Assembly (NCBI GenBank): GCA_030340625.1
Contig: JAOPHQ010000930.1
Coordinates: 25,112 to 89,111 of the forward strand
Direction: 5' to 3'
DNA length: 64,000 nt
Source of the DNA: Merluccius polli
Taxonomy: Eukaryota; Chordata; Actinopteri; Gadiformes; Merlucciidae
Within the stretch, counting starts at the first letter, position 1; each line of letters starts with the position of its first letter. Of the stretch, positions 46,169 to 57,100 are shown piece by piece. Made by a program: the position numbers and the translations under genes. Below the pieces are notes generated by a model. The model saw nothing but the letters and a program-made list of their open reading frames with translations, was not told the DNA's origin and made no database searches.

Positions 46169-47170
46169 CAGTCCTACTATGTTATAGCAGAACTTCTGAT
46201 CCAGCGGTCCTACTATGTTATAGCAGAACTACTGATTCAGCGGTCCTACTATGTTATAGCAGAACTACTGATCCAGCGGTCCTACTATGTTATAGCAGAA
46301 CTACTGATCCAGCGGTCCTACTATGTTATAGCAGAACTACTGATCCAGCGGTCCTACTATGTTATAGCAAAACTACTGATCCAGCAGTCCTACTATGTTA
46401 TAGCAGAACTACTGATCCAGCAGTCCTACTATGTTATAGCAGAACTACTGATCCAGCGGTCCTACTATGTTATAGCAGAACTACTGATCCAGCAGTCCTA
46501 CTATGTTATAGCAGAACTACTGATCCAGCGGTCCTACTATGTTATAGCAGAACTACTGATCCAGCGGTCCTACTATGTTATAGCAGAACTACTGATCCAG
46601 CGGTCCTACTATGTTATAGCAGAACTACTGATCCAGCGGTCCTACTATGTTATAGCAGAACTACTGATCCAGCGGTCCTACTATGGTATAGCAGAACTAC
46701 TGATCCAGCGGTCCTACTATGTTATAGCAGAACTACTGATCCAGCGGTCCTACTATGTTATAGCAGAACTACTGATCCAGTGGTCCAACTATGTTATAGC
46801 AGAACTACTGATCCAGCGGTCCTACTATGTTATAGCAGAACTACTAATCCAGCGGTCCTACTATGTTATAGCAGAACTACTGATCCAGCGGTCCTACTAT
46901 GTTATAGCAGAACTACTGATCCAGCGGTCCAACTATGTTATAGCAGAACTACTGATCCAGCGGTCCTACTATGTTATAGCAGAACTACTGATCCAGCGGT
47001 CCTACTATGTTATAGCAGAACTACTGATCCAGCGGTCCTACTATGTTATAGCAGAACTACTGATCCAGCGGTCCTACTATGTTATAGCAGAACTACTGAT
47101 CCAGCGGTCCTACTATGTTATAGCAGAACTACTGATCCAGCGGTCCTACTATGTTATAGCAGAACTACTG
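46169..47170. repeat. 36-bp satellite array, about 28 near-identical units
   Basis: The unit GGTCCTACTATGTTATAGCA plus GAACTACTGATCCAGC repeats with only scattered single changes. It lies in the intron between A18 and A19. Because 36 is a multiple of three, frames stay open by chance; I do not call it coding. Copy B has no array. Confidence 0.97.
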
Positions 47171-47234
47171 GGGGGAGACGGCACAGAGCCTGGGCTGGAA
47201 ACCAGAAACTGAAGGGGCGGAGTTACGCACGTAC

Positions 47235-47334
47235 CGGGACGCGTGACATGGACTTCCTTGTGAATTTTTGGAAAGCTGGACAGCCAGAGACCGAATCGGT
47301 CCGCATCCTCCACCGTGTTAAACTCCACAAATAT
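47235..47334 (-). CDS. znf638: Copy A exon A18: RRM-c, second half
   Basis: This 100-nt exon encodes IFVEFNTVEDADRFGLWLS and leaves phase 1. The intron after it holds a 1-kb 36-bp satellite. Confidence 0.78.
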
Positions 47335-47425
47335 CTACATGGAGGCACACAAACAAAAAATGTATGTCGGTTTGCCATAGGTGAAGAAAATTAAGTAGAA
47401 CAGATCAGGAAGTGAGTGTGTGTAC

Positions 47426-47566
47426 CTTGCCCATTAGCAACAGGTAGAGCCTGACTCCTCCGGTCTTGGATATGCCGTCCTGGAAGGCCCTCGGCCGGTA
47501 GACCTTATCGTTAGGGAAGTTGCTAATGTACACTAGTCTGTACTCCAATGAGGTCTCATCATAAAC
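47426..47566 (-). CDS. znf638: Copy A exon A17: RRM-c, first half
   Basis: This 141-nt exon encodes RLVYISNFPN and a following helix and strand, ending LLLMGK. It is the same length as B16, with more substitutions than the flanking exons. Confidence 0.78.
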
Positions 47567-47932
47567 CTGGACCACAGGAAGTAGACATTAAACACATGGG
47601 CTGGATTCCAATAGTCAGTCTGTCTATAGCGATGCCAAAATCCCTAGATGTTGTCCTCAATCTCCATTTGAGCTGTTCCAAATGTAGAAATTGCTTAAGC
47701 TGCTCGACAAGAAGATTAAGGTGTTGTAGAGATTCTTCCACTACCTCAGACATACGGCCATAGAGACAGAACCTTTTTTGGACAAGCCCCCATATTTTTA
47801 GATTTTTTTACTTTACATATTCTGGTACTACCCCTGATCACGCTGCCATATGGCCATATATAACAAACGTGATTGGCTATGCAGACTGAAGGTTGTGATT
47901 GACCCAGATCACAGTCCACGTCACCTTTTATG

Positions 47933-47936
<4 letters not shown>

Positions 47937-47997
<61 letters not shown>
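47937..47997. repeat. (TG)n microsatellite next to the A16 donor
   Basis: (CA)n on the gene strand, right after the donor GTAA. Confidence 0.95.
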
Positions 47998-47999
<2 letters not shown>

Positions 48000-48038
48000 C
48001 TTGCCACTCCACTTCAGCAGCTGTTGATAGAAGGTGAT
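48000..48038 (-). CDS. znf638: Copy A exon A16: 39-nt linker exon (ITFYQQLLKWSGK)
   Basis: This small exon has consensus splice sites and phases 0-0, and is identical in length to B15. The donor GTAACACAC leads into a long (CA)n tract. Confidence 0.75.
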
Positions 48039-48209
48039 CTGAAAGGAGAAAGAGAGAAGCTCACCACCCCACTACAGCTGCTCTCCACTCATGCCAGCCC
48101 ACTGGTTACCATCAACAACCAACCATGCAGAAAGCCATGCAGAATGACTTATTTGATTAATCGAAGTTCTCATTGTGAGTATGTTGTGTTAAATTCATGA
48201 AGAACAAAG

Positions 48210-48228
48210 CATGTGTGTGTGTGTGTGT

Positions 48229-48304
<76 letters not shown>
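48210..48304. repeat. (TG)n tract left of the hAT element
   Basis: Left half of a microsatellite; the right half is at 49760-49808 beyond the insertion and abuts the A15 donor. Confidence 0.92.
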
Positions 48305-48306
<2 letters not shown>

Positions 48307-49755
48307 GTGTTGCACCGATACCGATACTAGTATCGGGAGGGGCCCCGATACCGCACTAAAATGCTGGCATCGGTATCGACGAGTACGAACAAATAATGCG
48401 CCGATGCCATTTACAGATACTAATATGAAACTTGGAACGCAGCGCCTTGTGTCTTTCTGTGCGTTCACACCGAAAGCGCACAAAGAGGAATCCGCCTTGT
48501 CCACTCCACCTGAGTCGCTTTTGTCGCTTTTGTCCCCCTTCAGAATGTTCGTTCTTGCTTTTTTTTTTTATTTAAAAGGCCAGCGCGCCACACGCGCTAA
48601 ACACCACCACACAACTACTGCTGTAGCACAGCCCATTTACCGACATCGTTGATCACGGAAAGTTACTTGATAAAGTCATTAAAAACAGAATTACTCCGAT
48701 TGGCTGGAGATTGTAGGTTAAAAAGTGTTTATTTACACCATCTTTGATTTACACCTAGGAAAGACGTTGACGCTATGAAGACGCTATGGCCACGTTGCTT
48801 GGCAACGCCTGCATACGGGAGATATTAAATAGTCCGCTCGACTTGTAAAAATAAAAAAACCCTCACGATTTCAACTCTAAAACACATTAAAGTATTATTA
48901 ATTGATTACATATTTCATTCTTTCGTAAGTGACCATGGTACTTCGCGGAAGCAACCCTCCGCTTCGCGTCGGACGGTTCACGCCTCCGCGTCGTCCATTC
49001 ATTTCTGTTAATGGACACCTCGTCGGGTTACTCCCCAATCATATTTACGGAAATGATCATCCCAAATAAACACAGATTTTGCCAAATGTAATGTTGTCAA
49101 ATCATAGAGGCCATCATAGAGGACATCATAGAGGACATCATAGAGACATTCTCTCCCTTCACTCACTGCACTCACTGCAGTTATTTTTGCCACTGCTCGT
49201 TTTAGTTTTTTCAATGTGGATTTTGGAGTTGTAACTTGTTGTCATAGGACACCTTTTATTTATTTTATTTTATTTATTTTACCCTGGCTGCACTTAGAGG
49301 AGTGCACATCAGCCTAGACCTTAAAGGAGGAAGTAATTTCTTATTGCAATTCTGATTTGTTCTTACCTCAGATAGGCCTTAATTAATGCCATGCACTCTC
49401 TACCTCATATGTATATTATTTCTTATTTTAATTTAATTTAACTTCTTGTTGCACTACGATTTACATGTTGTAATTACATGGATATTGCACTATTTTGGCA
49501 TATTCAATTATTGTCACCCATAACAATAAAAAAGTTCTTCTGGATTTACTGTGTATTCCTGACCAAGCCATGATAGCAATGATTTTACATCCAAGTGAGT
49601 ATGCAGTTCTTTAGTATTAGAAGAAAAAAAGCTTGTATATATATATATATTGTTTTTTTTCTCCAAACGGCGTGGTATCGGTATGGTATCGGTATCGGCC
49701 GATACTGCACAGCCGGGTATCGGTATCGGGGGCCAAAAAATGGTATCGGTGCAAC

Positions 49756-49759
<4 letters not shown>
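48305..49759. mobile_element. Non-autonomous hAT-like element inside a (TG)n tract
   Basis: The ends are perfect 18-bp inverted repeats (TAGTGTTGCACCGATACC). Both flanks are (TG)n, compatible with an 8-bp duplication. The interior shares about 390 bp with the hAT remnant at 19650-19990. Copy B has an unbroken (TG)n at the equivalent intron (13899-13965). Confidence 0.85.

Positions 49760-49808
<49 letters not shown>
49760..49808. repeat. (TG)n tract right of the hAT element, next to the A15 donor
   Basis: Right half of the split microsatellite. Confidence 0.92.
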
Positions 49809-49810
<2 letters not shown>

Positions 49811-49811
49811 C

Positions 49812-49934
49812 CGGAGATCCGAGTGCGTTCTCCTTCAGGAGGTGACAATGGACAATGCCACCGTTCATGAGCACTCCGTTCGTCAGTGCATCCATCAGCT
49901 GTTCCATCTTATTGGCTGCCATTTCTACAAATGC
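49812..49934 (-). CDS. znf638: Copy A exon A15: RRM-b, second half
   Basis: This 123-nt exon encodes AFVEMAANKMEQLMDALTNG, the RNP1-like strand and second helix. The donor GTATAC is followed at once by (CA)n on the gene strand. Confidence 0.82.
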
Positions 49935-50088
49935 CTGGACACACAAAGCAGTCTCCATCACTAAAAGAACTACGAGGACCATGATGCCCTGGACACAATC
50001 AAACTTTAACTAACGGAGCAAATCGGTGCAGTAAAAACTGGCATAGTGCAGGTTTCAAGTACCATACACATTTATGTTTTAAGTTTAC

Positions 50089-50244
50089 CGTGCAGTTGTC
50101 AGGAAGTATGAAGCATTTGTCACATTCGGTGTTGCCGAACTTCTCCAGAAGATGGATCACCTCTACCTCCCTGTGATGACAACCGACTTCCTCTGGCAGA
50201 TCAGTCACCATGATGGTGGCCCCGCTGGTAATGTAGGGCTGGAA
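50089..50244 (-). CDS. znf638: Copy A exon A14: RRM-b, first half
   Basis: This 156-nt exon encodes FQPYITSGATIMVTDLPE, then the helix VEVIHLLEKFG and the strand KCFILPDN. The strand/helix/strand order fits the first half of an RRM. Confidence 0.82.
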
Positions 50245-50292
50245 CTAGATGGAGAGAGGCAGAGAGACGGAAACAGAGATTAATTAGTATGA

Positions 50293-50420
<128 letters not shown>

Positions 50421-50438
50421 TGGTGTTTTAAGACCTAC

Positions 50439-50473
50439 GTCAGCCAGTGTCCAACTCCGTACATCGATACACT
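50439..50473 (-). CDS. znf638: Copy A exon A13: second 35-nt microexon (CIDVRSWTLAD)
   Basis: This has the same length, phases and splice sites as A11. Without it A12 would enter RRM-b out of frame and hit a stop, so the microexon is needed by the reading frame. Confidence 0.7.
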
Positions 50474-50590
50474 CTGTTTAAAACACGGAGAGACAGAAGA
50501 TAAGCATTGTAATTGTAATAAACAATGTTATGCTCAAGTCTCTTATTTTAAGAGATTTAAGAAAGAGGGGTGTTGGACGAAAATACTCAC

Positions 50591-50705
50591 CGATTGATTT
50601 GAGGAAGAGTGTGGTGGGGAGGGTTTGGGCAGGCGGAGGTGGAGGTGGAGTGGCCACAGGTGGTCGATACATCAAGGGCTTGGGTGGTGTGGCATCTGGC
50701 TCAAA
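50591..50705 (-). CDS. znf638: Copy A exon A12: Pro-rich FEPDATPPKP exon
   Basis: This 115-nt exon starts in phase 0 after TCATCCAG and ends PTTLFLKSI in phase 1. Its 3' end matches the 3' end of copy B exon B11. Confidence 0.7.
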
Positions 50706-50819
50706 CTGGATGAAGAGAGACAGATATAAATATTAACTTGTATGAAATGTGTGGAGATTATTAACCAGTGTGTGTGTGTGTGTGTGTATGCGTGTGTGAG
50801 ATGGTGTTTTAAGACCTAC

Positions 50820-50854
50820 GTCAGCCAGTTTCCCACTCCGCACATCCATACAAA
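50820..50854 (-). CDS. znf638: Copy A exon A11: first 35-nt microexon (CMDVRSGKLAD)
   Basis: The acceptor is CTTTTACAG and the donor GAC|GTAGGT. It enters in phase 1 and leaves in phase 0, which is what joins A10 in frame to A12. It is a near copy of A13. Confidence 0.65.
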
Positions 50855-51031
50855 CTGTAAAAGACAGAGAGGCAGAAAATAAGCATTGTAAAACATAAAC
50901 AATGTTTTCAATTCTCTTATTTTAAGAGTGTAAATGGATAAAATCACTGAAACACACCATGCCCAACTCTAACCATGGGTTGAAGGTACACATTGATTTG
51001 TGAAAGAGGGGGGTTGGACGAAAATACTCAC

Positions 51032-51416
51032 CAATTGATTTGATGGTTGATATTTGAGGTGGACCTGGAGGGGTCGCAGGTGGTAGAAACATCAAGGGCA
51101 TGGCTGGCGTGGTATCGGGCCTGCTGGATATGATGGTATTGATGGACATGTTTGTGCTAATGGCCGTGCTCGTCTTGTTGCCAGGCGTAGCCGTCTGGTT
51201 GCTGAGCGTGGTCGCCGCGTTGCCGGGCGGGGTCTTCTTATTGCCGGGCGTGGCCGTCTCGTTGCCGGGCATGGCCGTCTCGTTGCCGGGCATGGTCGTC
51301 TCGTTGCCGGGCGTGGCCGTCTCGTTGCCGGGCGTGGCCGTCTTATTGCCAGGCTGTGCCTTGCTGGCTGGCTTAGTACTGGCCTCCTTCCCTTTCCGCT
51401 GTGGGGAAATTGGCAC
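51032..51416 (-). CDS. znf638: Copy A exon A10: short TPGNKTA heptapeptide repeat exon
   Basis: The exon starts VPISPQRKGKE and carries only about 8-10 units of the seven-residue repeat, then a Pro-rich tail ending STIKSI. It leaves phase 1. Copy B exon B11 is the strongly expanded counterpart. Confidence 0.8.
51175..51355 (-). repeat. 21-bp coding minisatellite in exon A10 (short allele-like form)
   Basis: About eight to nine units of the same repeat, with E replacing K in several (GNETAMP). Confidence 0.88.
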
Positions 51417-51588
51417 CTGTAAAGATAGACATACATTTGGAGAGACAGAGAGATGGACAGAAAGGAGAAAGGGTTATTAGAGATACAAGACAAAGTATAT
51501 GCGAACAAACAGTTGCAAAGCTTCATACTGTTGGGACATTTTGTAAGGCAGAGACAGGCGAGGTAAGGGAGAAAGGGAATGTGTTTAC

Positions 51589-51687
51589 CATGTTCTGGGT
51601 CACAGTGATTGGATTTCCTCCAATTTTCAGCTCAGTAAAACCCAGCAACGCCTGCGCGGCAGTCGCTTGTAGGAAGTACACCGTGGC
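51589..51687 (-). CDS. znf638: Copy A exon A9: RRM-a, second half
   Basis: This 99-nt exon encodes the RNP1-like strand ATVYFLQ, the helix ATAAQALLGF and the final strand NPITVTQ. Confidence 0.82.
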
Positions 51688-52361
51688 CTAAACACACAGT
51701 TAATTTTCTCACAAACAATTACTTATACACATTTAAAAAAAGGAGATCCTGTAAGGGCATAGTATAGACAAGTACAAGTCCTGTAAGGGCATAGTACAGA
51801 TGAGTATAAGGGACTCGAACGTAAATGGAAAAGACGTTAACACATCCTTCAGCAACGTAAAGGACATGGGAAGTTTCATAGGCTTGTGCTGGACTTGGAG
51901 TTCCAAGGACTACTAGAAAATCATCATTATTTTTACTCTGTGACTCTTATTGAGCTGATCAGGTGCCATGGTTGTTTATGTCATGAGAAAACCCAAGGTC
52001 ATATGGAAAAGCCCTTATTGATCATACAGATGTAGCGTAGCACATCCGACAAACAGAAATGGATCAGGGTCCAATTAAAAATCACATCACAACCGTGTCA
52101 GATGCAGTGTGCAAGAGCTCATTGACATCGAACTCTGGTGTGAAAAGGCCTTCGGGACAATAGTCAAAGCCGTATGTATGAAGCAGTACTCTCTTATATC
52201 AGAGTAACTGAGCTTGACAGTTCCCCTTTAACTCGGGCTCACCTCAGGACCAGCAGTTAACTCTCGCCTCAGGACTCAAACCAGGGTGAAGTCTCACCTC
52301 AGGACTCAAACCACCAGCAGTTAAGTCTAACCTCAGGAGTCAAACCAGGGTGAACTCTCAC

Positions 52362-52505
52362 CTCTTGTTGGTGTTGAGCCACAGAAATGAGTTGGCTTTT
52401 TCCAAACTTCTCCACAGCGGAGAACACCTGGGCCTGGGTGACAGTGGAGGGAAGCCCAGACAGGAGCAGGGGAGGGTGGGCTGGGATGAAGCCCAGGAGA
52501 CCCGA
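52362..52505 (-). CDS. znf638: Copy A exon A8: RRM-a, first half
   Basis: This 144-nt exon is flanked by GTCTAG and GAG|GTGAGA. It encodes an RNP2-like strand LLLSGLPS, then the helix TQAQVFSAVEKFG and the strand RLISVAQ. It joins A9 in phase 0. Confidence 0.82.
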
Positions 52506-52664
52506 CTAGACCAAGGAGAGACAGTGTTATACACAGATATACAGACAAAGGGGAAGACACAGAGAAAGGGACACGATTTACAAGTTGAGAGACCTACCAC
52601 GCATTTGAGAAAATTGTACTCCATAATGTAAATAAGGTTTAAGGTGTAAAAGTGTAGTTCTATT

Positions 52665-53217
52665 CAGAATCAGAATCAAGTTTATTGCCAAGTAGGATTG
52701 TACATACAAGGAATTCGACTTGGTGTAATTGGTGCATAATAATTAATTAAAATATAAACAATACAAATATCTATACAATATCTAAAAACAAAGGAGCGGC
52801 AAAGGCGTGGGATGGGGGTAGTGGGGGGGGTGATTGCATATCTGTATGTACGTATGCATGTATGTATGTATGTATGTGTATGTATAGTCCGTGAGTGTGA
52901 AGGCCTGGAGAGTCGCCTCGCCTGGCACCACAATCTCGGTGTCATGGAGATAATCAGGTCCCATATAGAGTCAACAACCAACAGGTGTCTGTGGGGAGTG
53001 GGGGTGGGGAATGCAAGAGCGTCGTTCTCCAGGGGGATTGTTGTGTTCCAGCAGTGGCCTTGGCCGAGGCAAGTGCCGGATGGGGGGGGGGGGGGGGCGA
53101 ATGATAAAAATTGCAGGTGTTTGGTCTTGGGGCGAGTAGGACTAATATGCTGCATTAGTTAGTGTAGCATTTAGGTCCGGGCCTTGTTGATCAGGCTAGT
53201 GGTGGATGGGAATAATT

Positions 53218-53222
<5 letters not shown>
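52665..53222. mobile_element. LINE-type interspersed repeat, copy A only
   Basis: Begins CAGAATCAAGTTTATTGCC, a recurrent fish repeat tail, and ends before a (TA)n tract. Copy B intron (21225-21290) lacks it. Confidence 0.6.

Positions 53223-53300
<78 letters not shown>
53223..53300. repeat. (TA)n microsatellite
   Basis: Follows the LINE-type insertion and ends about 30 bp from the A7 donor. Confidence 0.95.
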
Positions 53301-53302
<2 letters not shown>

Positions 53303-53331
53303 CTATTATATGGGAAGAAACACAAACTCAC

Positions 53332-53717
53332 CCCCTGAGGTTTTGCAGATTTGGTCGGTACGCTCTCCTTCACCTTCTTTATTCCCTGAACAGAGGAAGA
53401 GGACGATGACAAAGGTGGTTCCTTCCCTCCTTTGGTCGAGGAAGACTGTTTCTGTTCATCTTTAGATGAGGAAGAGGATGGCTTCTTCACGTCTCTAGAT
53501 GAGGAAGAGGATGATGGTTTCTTCTCGTCTCTAGATGAGGAAGAGGATGGCTTCTTCTCGTCTCTAGATGAGGAAGAGGATGATGGCTTCCTCTGATCTT
53601 TAGGTGAGGAAGATGCTGATGAAGAGGACTTGAGCTTGGCCATCTCAGCTAGTAGCATTGGGGCCAGAGACTGGACAACAACCTCTAGACTGGTGGAGCC
53701 GGTTGAGGTCTGAACAC
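53332..53717 (-). CDS. znf638: Copy A exon A7: Ser-rich SSSSRDEKKP repeat exon
   Basis: The exon encodes VQSLAPMLLAEMAKLK followed by about six copies of a 12-13-residue serine/charged repeat (SSSSSRDEKKP type), ending in SAKPQG. Copy B has more units. Confidence 0.82.
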
Positions 53718-53868
53718 CTGGGGGAGAGAGGGAGAAGAAGGAGAGGAAGTGTAGAAGCGAGAGGACAACGATATAGCAACGGATGAGGAGATCGATTATG
53801 GAAGTAGTAAGAGTAAACATTTTATTTATAATGAAAATAAACTAGGTTTTACTGGGCCTGTAATCAAT

Positions 53869-54171
<303 letters not shown>

Positions 54172-54316
54172 CTGGTAGGATCAAGATTATCATTAACTTG
54201 TTACTGTTACTGACAGTGACCAGCAACTACTAACAGTTTCTACTGGTTACCAGGGGCTACTAACAGTACCATATAAATGTAATTAAACGTTTCAAAGAAA
54301 CAAGTTTACAACACAC

Positions 54317-54515
54317 CTGCGGCTTTGTCTGGCACTAGGCGGCGACCATCGCGTGGGCCGTGAATCTTGGGGGGAACGTGACCCCCTGACCCCTTCGCGG
54401 GGACCCAGACCATTGCCTAGACCTTCTGGCCGGTGAGGACGACCTTTTGCCATGGTAACGGTAAGAGCTTGAGGAGGAGTTCGACGAGGACCGCGACCGG
54501 GAGTGGCTTCTACGG
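54317..54515 (-). pseudogene. znf638: Copy A exon A5: RS-rich exon with +1 frameshift
   Basis: The exon is 199 nt; its copy B partner is 192 nt. Six of the seven extra bases add two residues (RS). The seventh is an extra G in the run near 54380, which shifts the frame and gives TAG at 54335-54337. In copy B the same stretch reads on in frame as RESRSPRDSRPSRR. Splice sites are intact. Because the ancestral exon is a multiple of three with equal entry and exit phase, skipping A5 would restore the frame. Confidence 0.8.
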
Positions 54516-54699
54516 CTGGTTAATGAGAAAGAAGGAACCAATCACAAAGAGGAGGAGGTATGGACAGACATCATTGTGTCACAACTTAACTATTCTTTTA
54601 TCACTGAAACTTTATTATCATGTAAACTCTTAAAGTAAGTGAGTACGAATAATAGATTGTAATTGTATTGAAGAAATTAAGAAATAATTGGTGACGGAC

Positions 54700-55143
54700 C
54701 TGTAGATATGTCTGGAACTATGTGGTGAGATAGCTTTCCCTGTGGGGTGCATCCAATGTGGGGACCGCAAACTTGGAGACCACCACCTCTTCCTTCCTGA
54801 AGACCTTGACCATGAGTTCTTCCTTCCTGAAGACTTTGACCTTGACCTTTTCCTTCCTGAAGACCTTGATCGCTTCCTACCTGAAGACCTTGACCTCTTT
54901 CTTCCTGAAGACTTTGACCTTGATCTTTTTCTCTGTGGAGACCTAGACTTGCGTGTTTCCGAAGTCTTCCTGTCCACTGAGGAGGTGGACTTGCTGCCAT
55001 GGAAACTTGGCAAGGGAGATGTAGAGTTTAATGGGGCAGGGCCTCCATGGCTGGTTGCCTGGAGACTTGGGTTGGACCTCTGGGAGGAGGATGAGGCGGC
55101 GGCAGGGGCGGTGGGGGGTTGCTGGGATTCTTCAGGGGCTAGG
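54700..55143 (-). CDS. znf638: Copy A exon A4: Pro/Gln/Ala-rich then RS-like region
   Basis: This 444-nt exon encodes APEESQQPP followed by Ser/Lys/Arg-rich repeats such as SSGRKRSRS. Copy A has more KRSRSSGR units than copy B (444 versus 348 nt). Low-complexity RS-like segments are typical of nuclear-speckle proteins. Confidence 0.8.
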
Positions 55144-55948
55144 CTAAAGGAGGAAGTAGATCAGACACAGTAAAATCAAATTCTGTTTTGCTTTGTGTGA
55201 TGTTATTTGGTTGTTTGTTGACTGTTCTCATGTACTGCCCATCATTGACCAGTATGTTCAAGCATACCAACATTCTCCCATTCTGGGCTTCTTCCATATT
55301 TATTAATTAATCAATTACTTCTAATAATGATCTATTGTTTTAGATCTCCTATAGAACTCTTGTTACAGTAGTCTGATTTTGTAGTCTGGTTTTAAATGTA
55401 GTGGAACATGTTACCATACATCCCAAAAACCAGAGTAAACCCACAGCTTTGGGAACAACTATAGCAACCAGCAATTTATCATTAACTGTCAAATGAATGA
55501 TTATCTGGAGTGAGCCTTTGAGAAAACACCAGAGTCTAGATCGCCATGGAAAGTCATTTAAATGGTCCTTGACATTGCGGTTTTCTGTGTCCATTCGGAT
55601 TCTCAAACAATGTTGGCAATATCAGGATTCAGCTGCTGAACATTCCTCAGTAACCCAGGACACACACAGCAACTACAGGAAGACTCGGAGAGGGTCATTG
55701 AGGACAATCATTTGAATGTCAAGTCATTGCACACATCTTCAGAGTGGTACTGTTTGTCAATAGTTCTTTGTTTCATTTATTCAGAATTTAGTTCTGTTGC
55801 ACATGTAAAAAAATAGCCTTTCTAAATCTAAATCTCAAAAGCACACAGTGTGTAAAATGTGAATGGCAAAATGTAAAAGCACCAACTGCAACATTAAGGT
55901 AACAGCCACCCAGGAAGGGTGTTTGAGACTAACGTTATTGGAACTTAC

Positions 55949-55984
55949 TTAAGTGTCACTGTATCCGGCTCCCATTCAGAATAC
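55949..55984 (-). CDS. znf638: Copy A exon A3: YSEWEPDTVTL linker
   Basis: This 36-nt exon (acceptor GTCCAG, donor GTAAGT) encodes the short segment after the zinc finger. It corresponds to the QYPDWNPE segment of ZNF638. Confidence 0.75.
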
Positions 55985-56094
55985 CTGGACAAAAGAAAAA
56001 CACATCATACCTTCAAACATTCAACTTCAGACTCCATCACTCTGCCATTTAAGACAGCGTCATTTTGTTGAGTAGGAGTAGGAGATTTACTGAC

Positions 56095-56156
56095 TGTCTG
56101 CATAGCAGTCTGCAGCTTGCCAGGTGGACTATGTGCTTCCTGTGGTCCAGCCAGTC
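56095..56156 (-). CDS. znf638: Copy A exon A2: second half of matrin-type zinc finger
   Basis: This 62-nt exon starts DWLDHRKHIVH after the acceptor CTGCAG. Joined to A1 it completes C-x2-C-x12-H-x5-H. The donor is GTCAGT; it leaves two bases that form Q with A3. Confidence 0.85.
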
Positions 56157-56625
56157 CTGCAGGAAACACACACATAAACTGTTTAGTCTTACATCTGTGT
56201 ATACAAACTGTGATATAAATCAGTGTCACTTATTTGCTCAACTGTCTTCCAACATACTGAAGGTAAATTATAAAGAATGAATCATGAATTTTCAAATTCA
56301 ATCCTCATATACTACACCAAACCTTTCCATGAGGTTTTATATACAGTAAACATCCACATTTCATAACATATTAAACGAACACTCATTGCAGGGAACCTTA
56401 TTCCATATATTAAAGCATCTTGTGTTCTAGTTGAGAGGCCTCCATCAAAAATGGAAGACAGCGGTGTCCATGGCAACACACAAAAAAAACTTTAAAAGTT
56501 ATGTGTGTGTGTGTGTGGACTCTTATCTCAACAGTGATAATAAATATGTATGAATCCACACCTTCAATGGAAGCATTGACTTGTGTCTTGAGTATCATTT
56601 TGCTGCTGCCTTTGCTACCCTTATC

Positions 56626-57100
56626 CACAGGTCATTCAGGAGCAGGTAGGGGTTAGATAGTACAGAGACAATTCATTAAGGAGCAGGTAGGGGTTAGATA
56701 GTACAGAGAGAGGTCATTAAGGAGCAGGTAGGGGTTAGACAGTACAGAGACAGGTCATTAAAGAGCAGGTAGGGATAGTCAGTACAGAGACAGATCATTA
56801 AGGAGCAGGTAGGGGTTAGACAGTACTGAAACAGGTCATTAAGGAGCAGGTAGGGGTTAGACAGTACAGAGACAGGTCATTAAAGAGCAGGTAGGGATAG
56901 ACAGTACAGAGACAGATCATTAAGGAGCAGATAGGGGTTAGACAGTACAGAGACAGGTCATTAAGGAGTAGGTAGGGGTTAGGCAGTACAGACAGGTCAT
57001 TAAGGAGCAGGTAGGGCTAGACAGTACAGACAGATCATTAAGGAGCAGGTAGGGGTTAGACAGTACTGAAACAGGTCTTTAAGGAGCAGGTAGGGGTTAT
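56626..57100. repeat. About 41-bp minisatellite (GGAGCAGGTAGGGGTTAGAC)
   Basis: About 11-12 units with AGTACAGAGACAGGTCATTA, in the copy A intron between A1 and A2. Confidence 0.9.

Noticed and set aside
46169..47170. CRISPR-like direct repeat array
   Set aside because: The units are contiguous with no unique spacers, and the context is a vertebrate intron.
46096..47394. Open frames of 432 and 362 codons across the 36-bp array
   Set aside because: They follow from the 36-bp unit length, end just outside the array, and lie antisense within a copy A intron. No splice or protein support.
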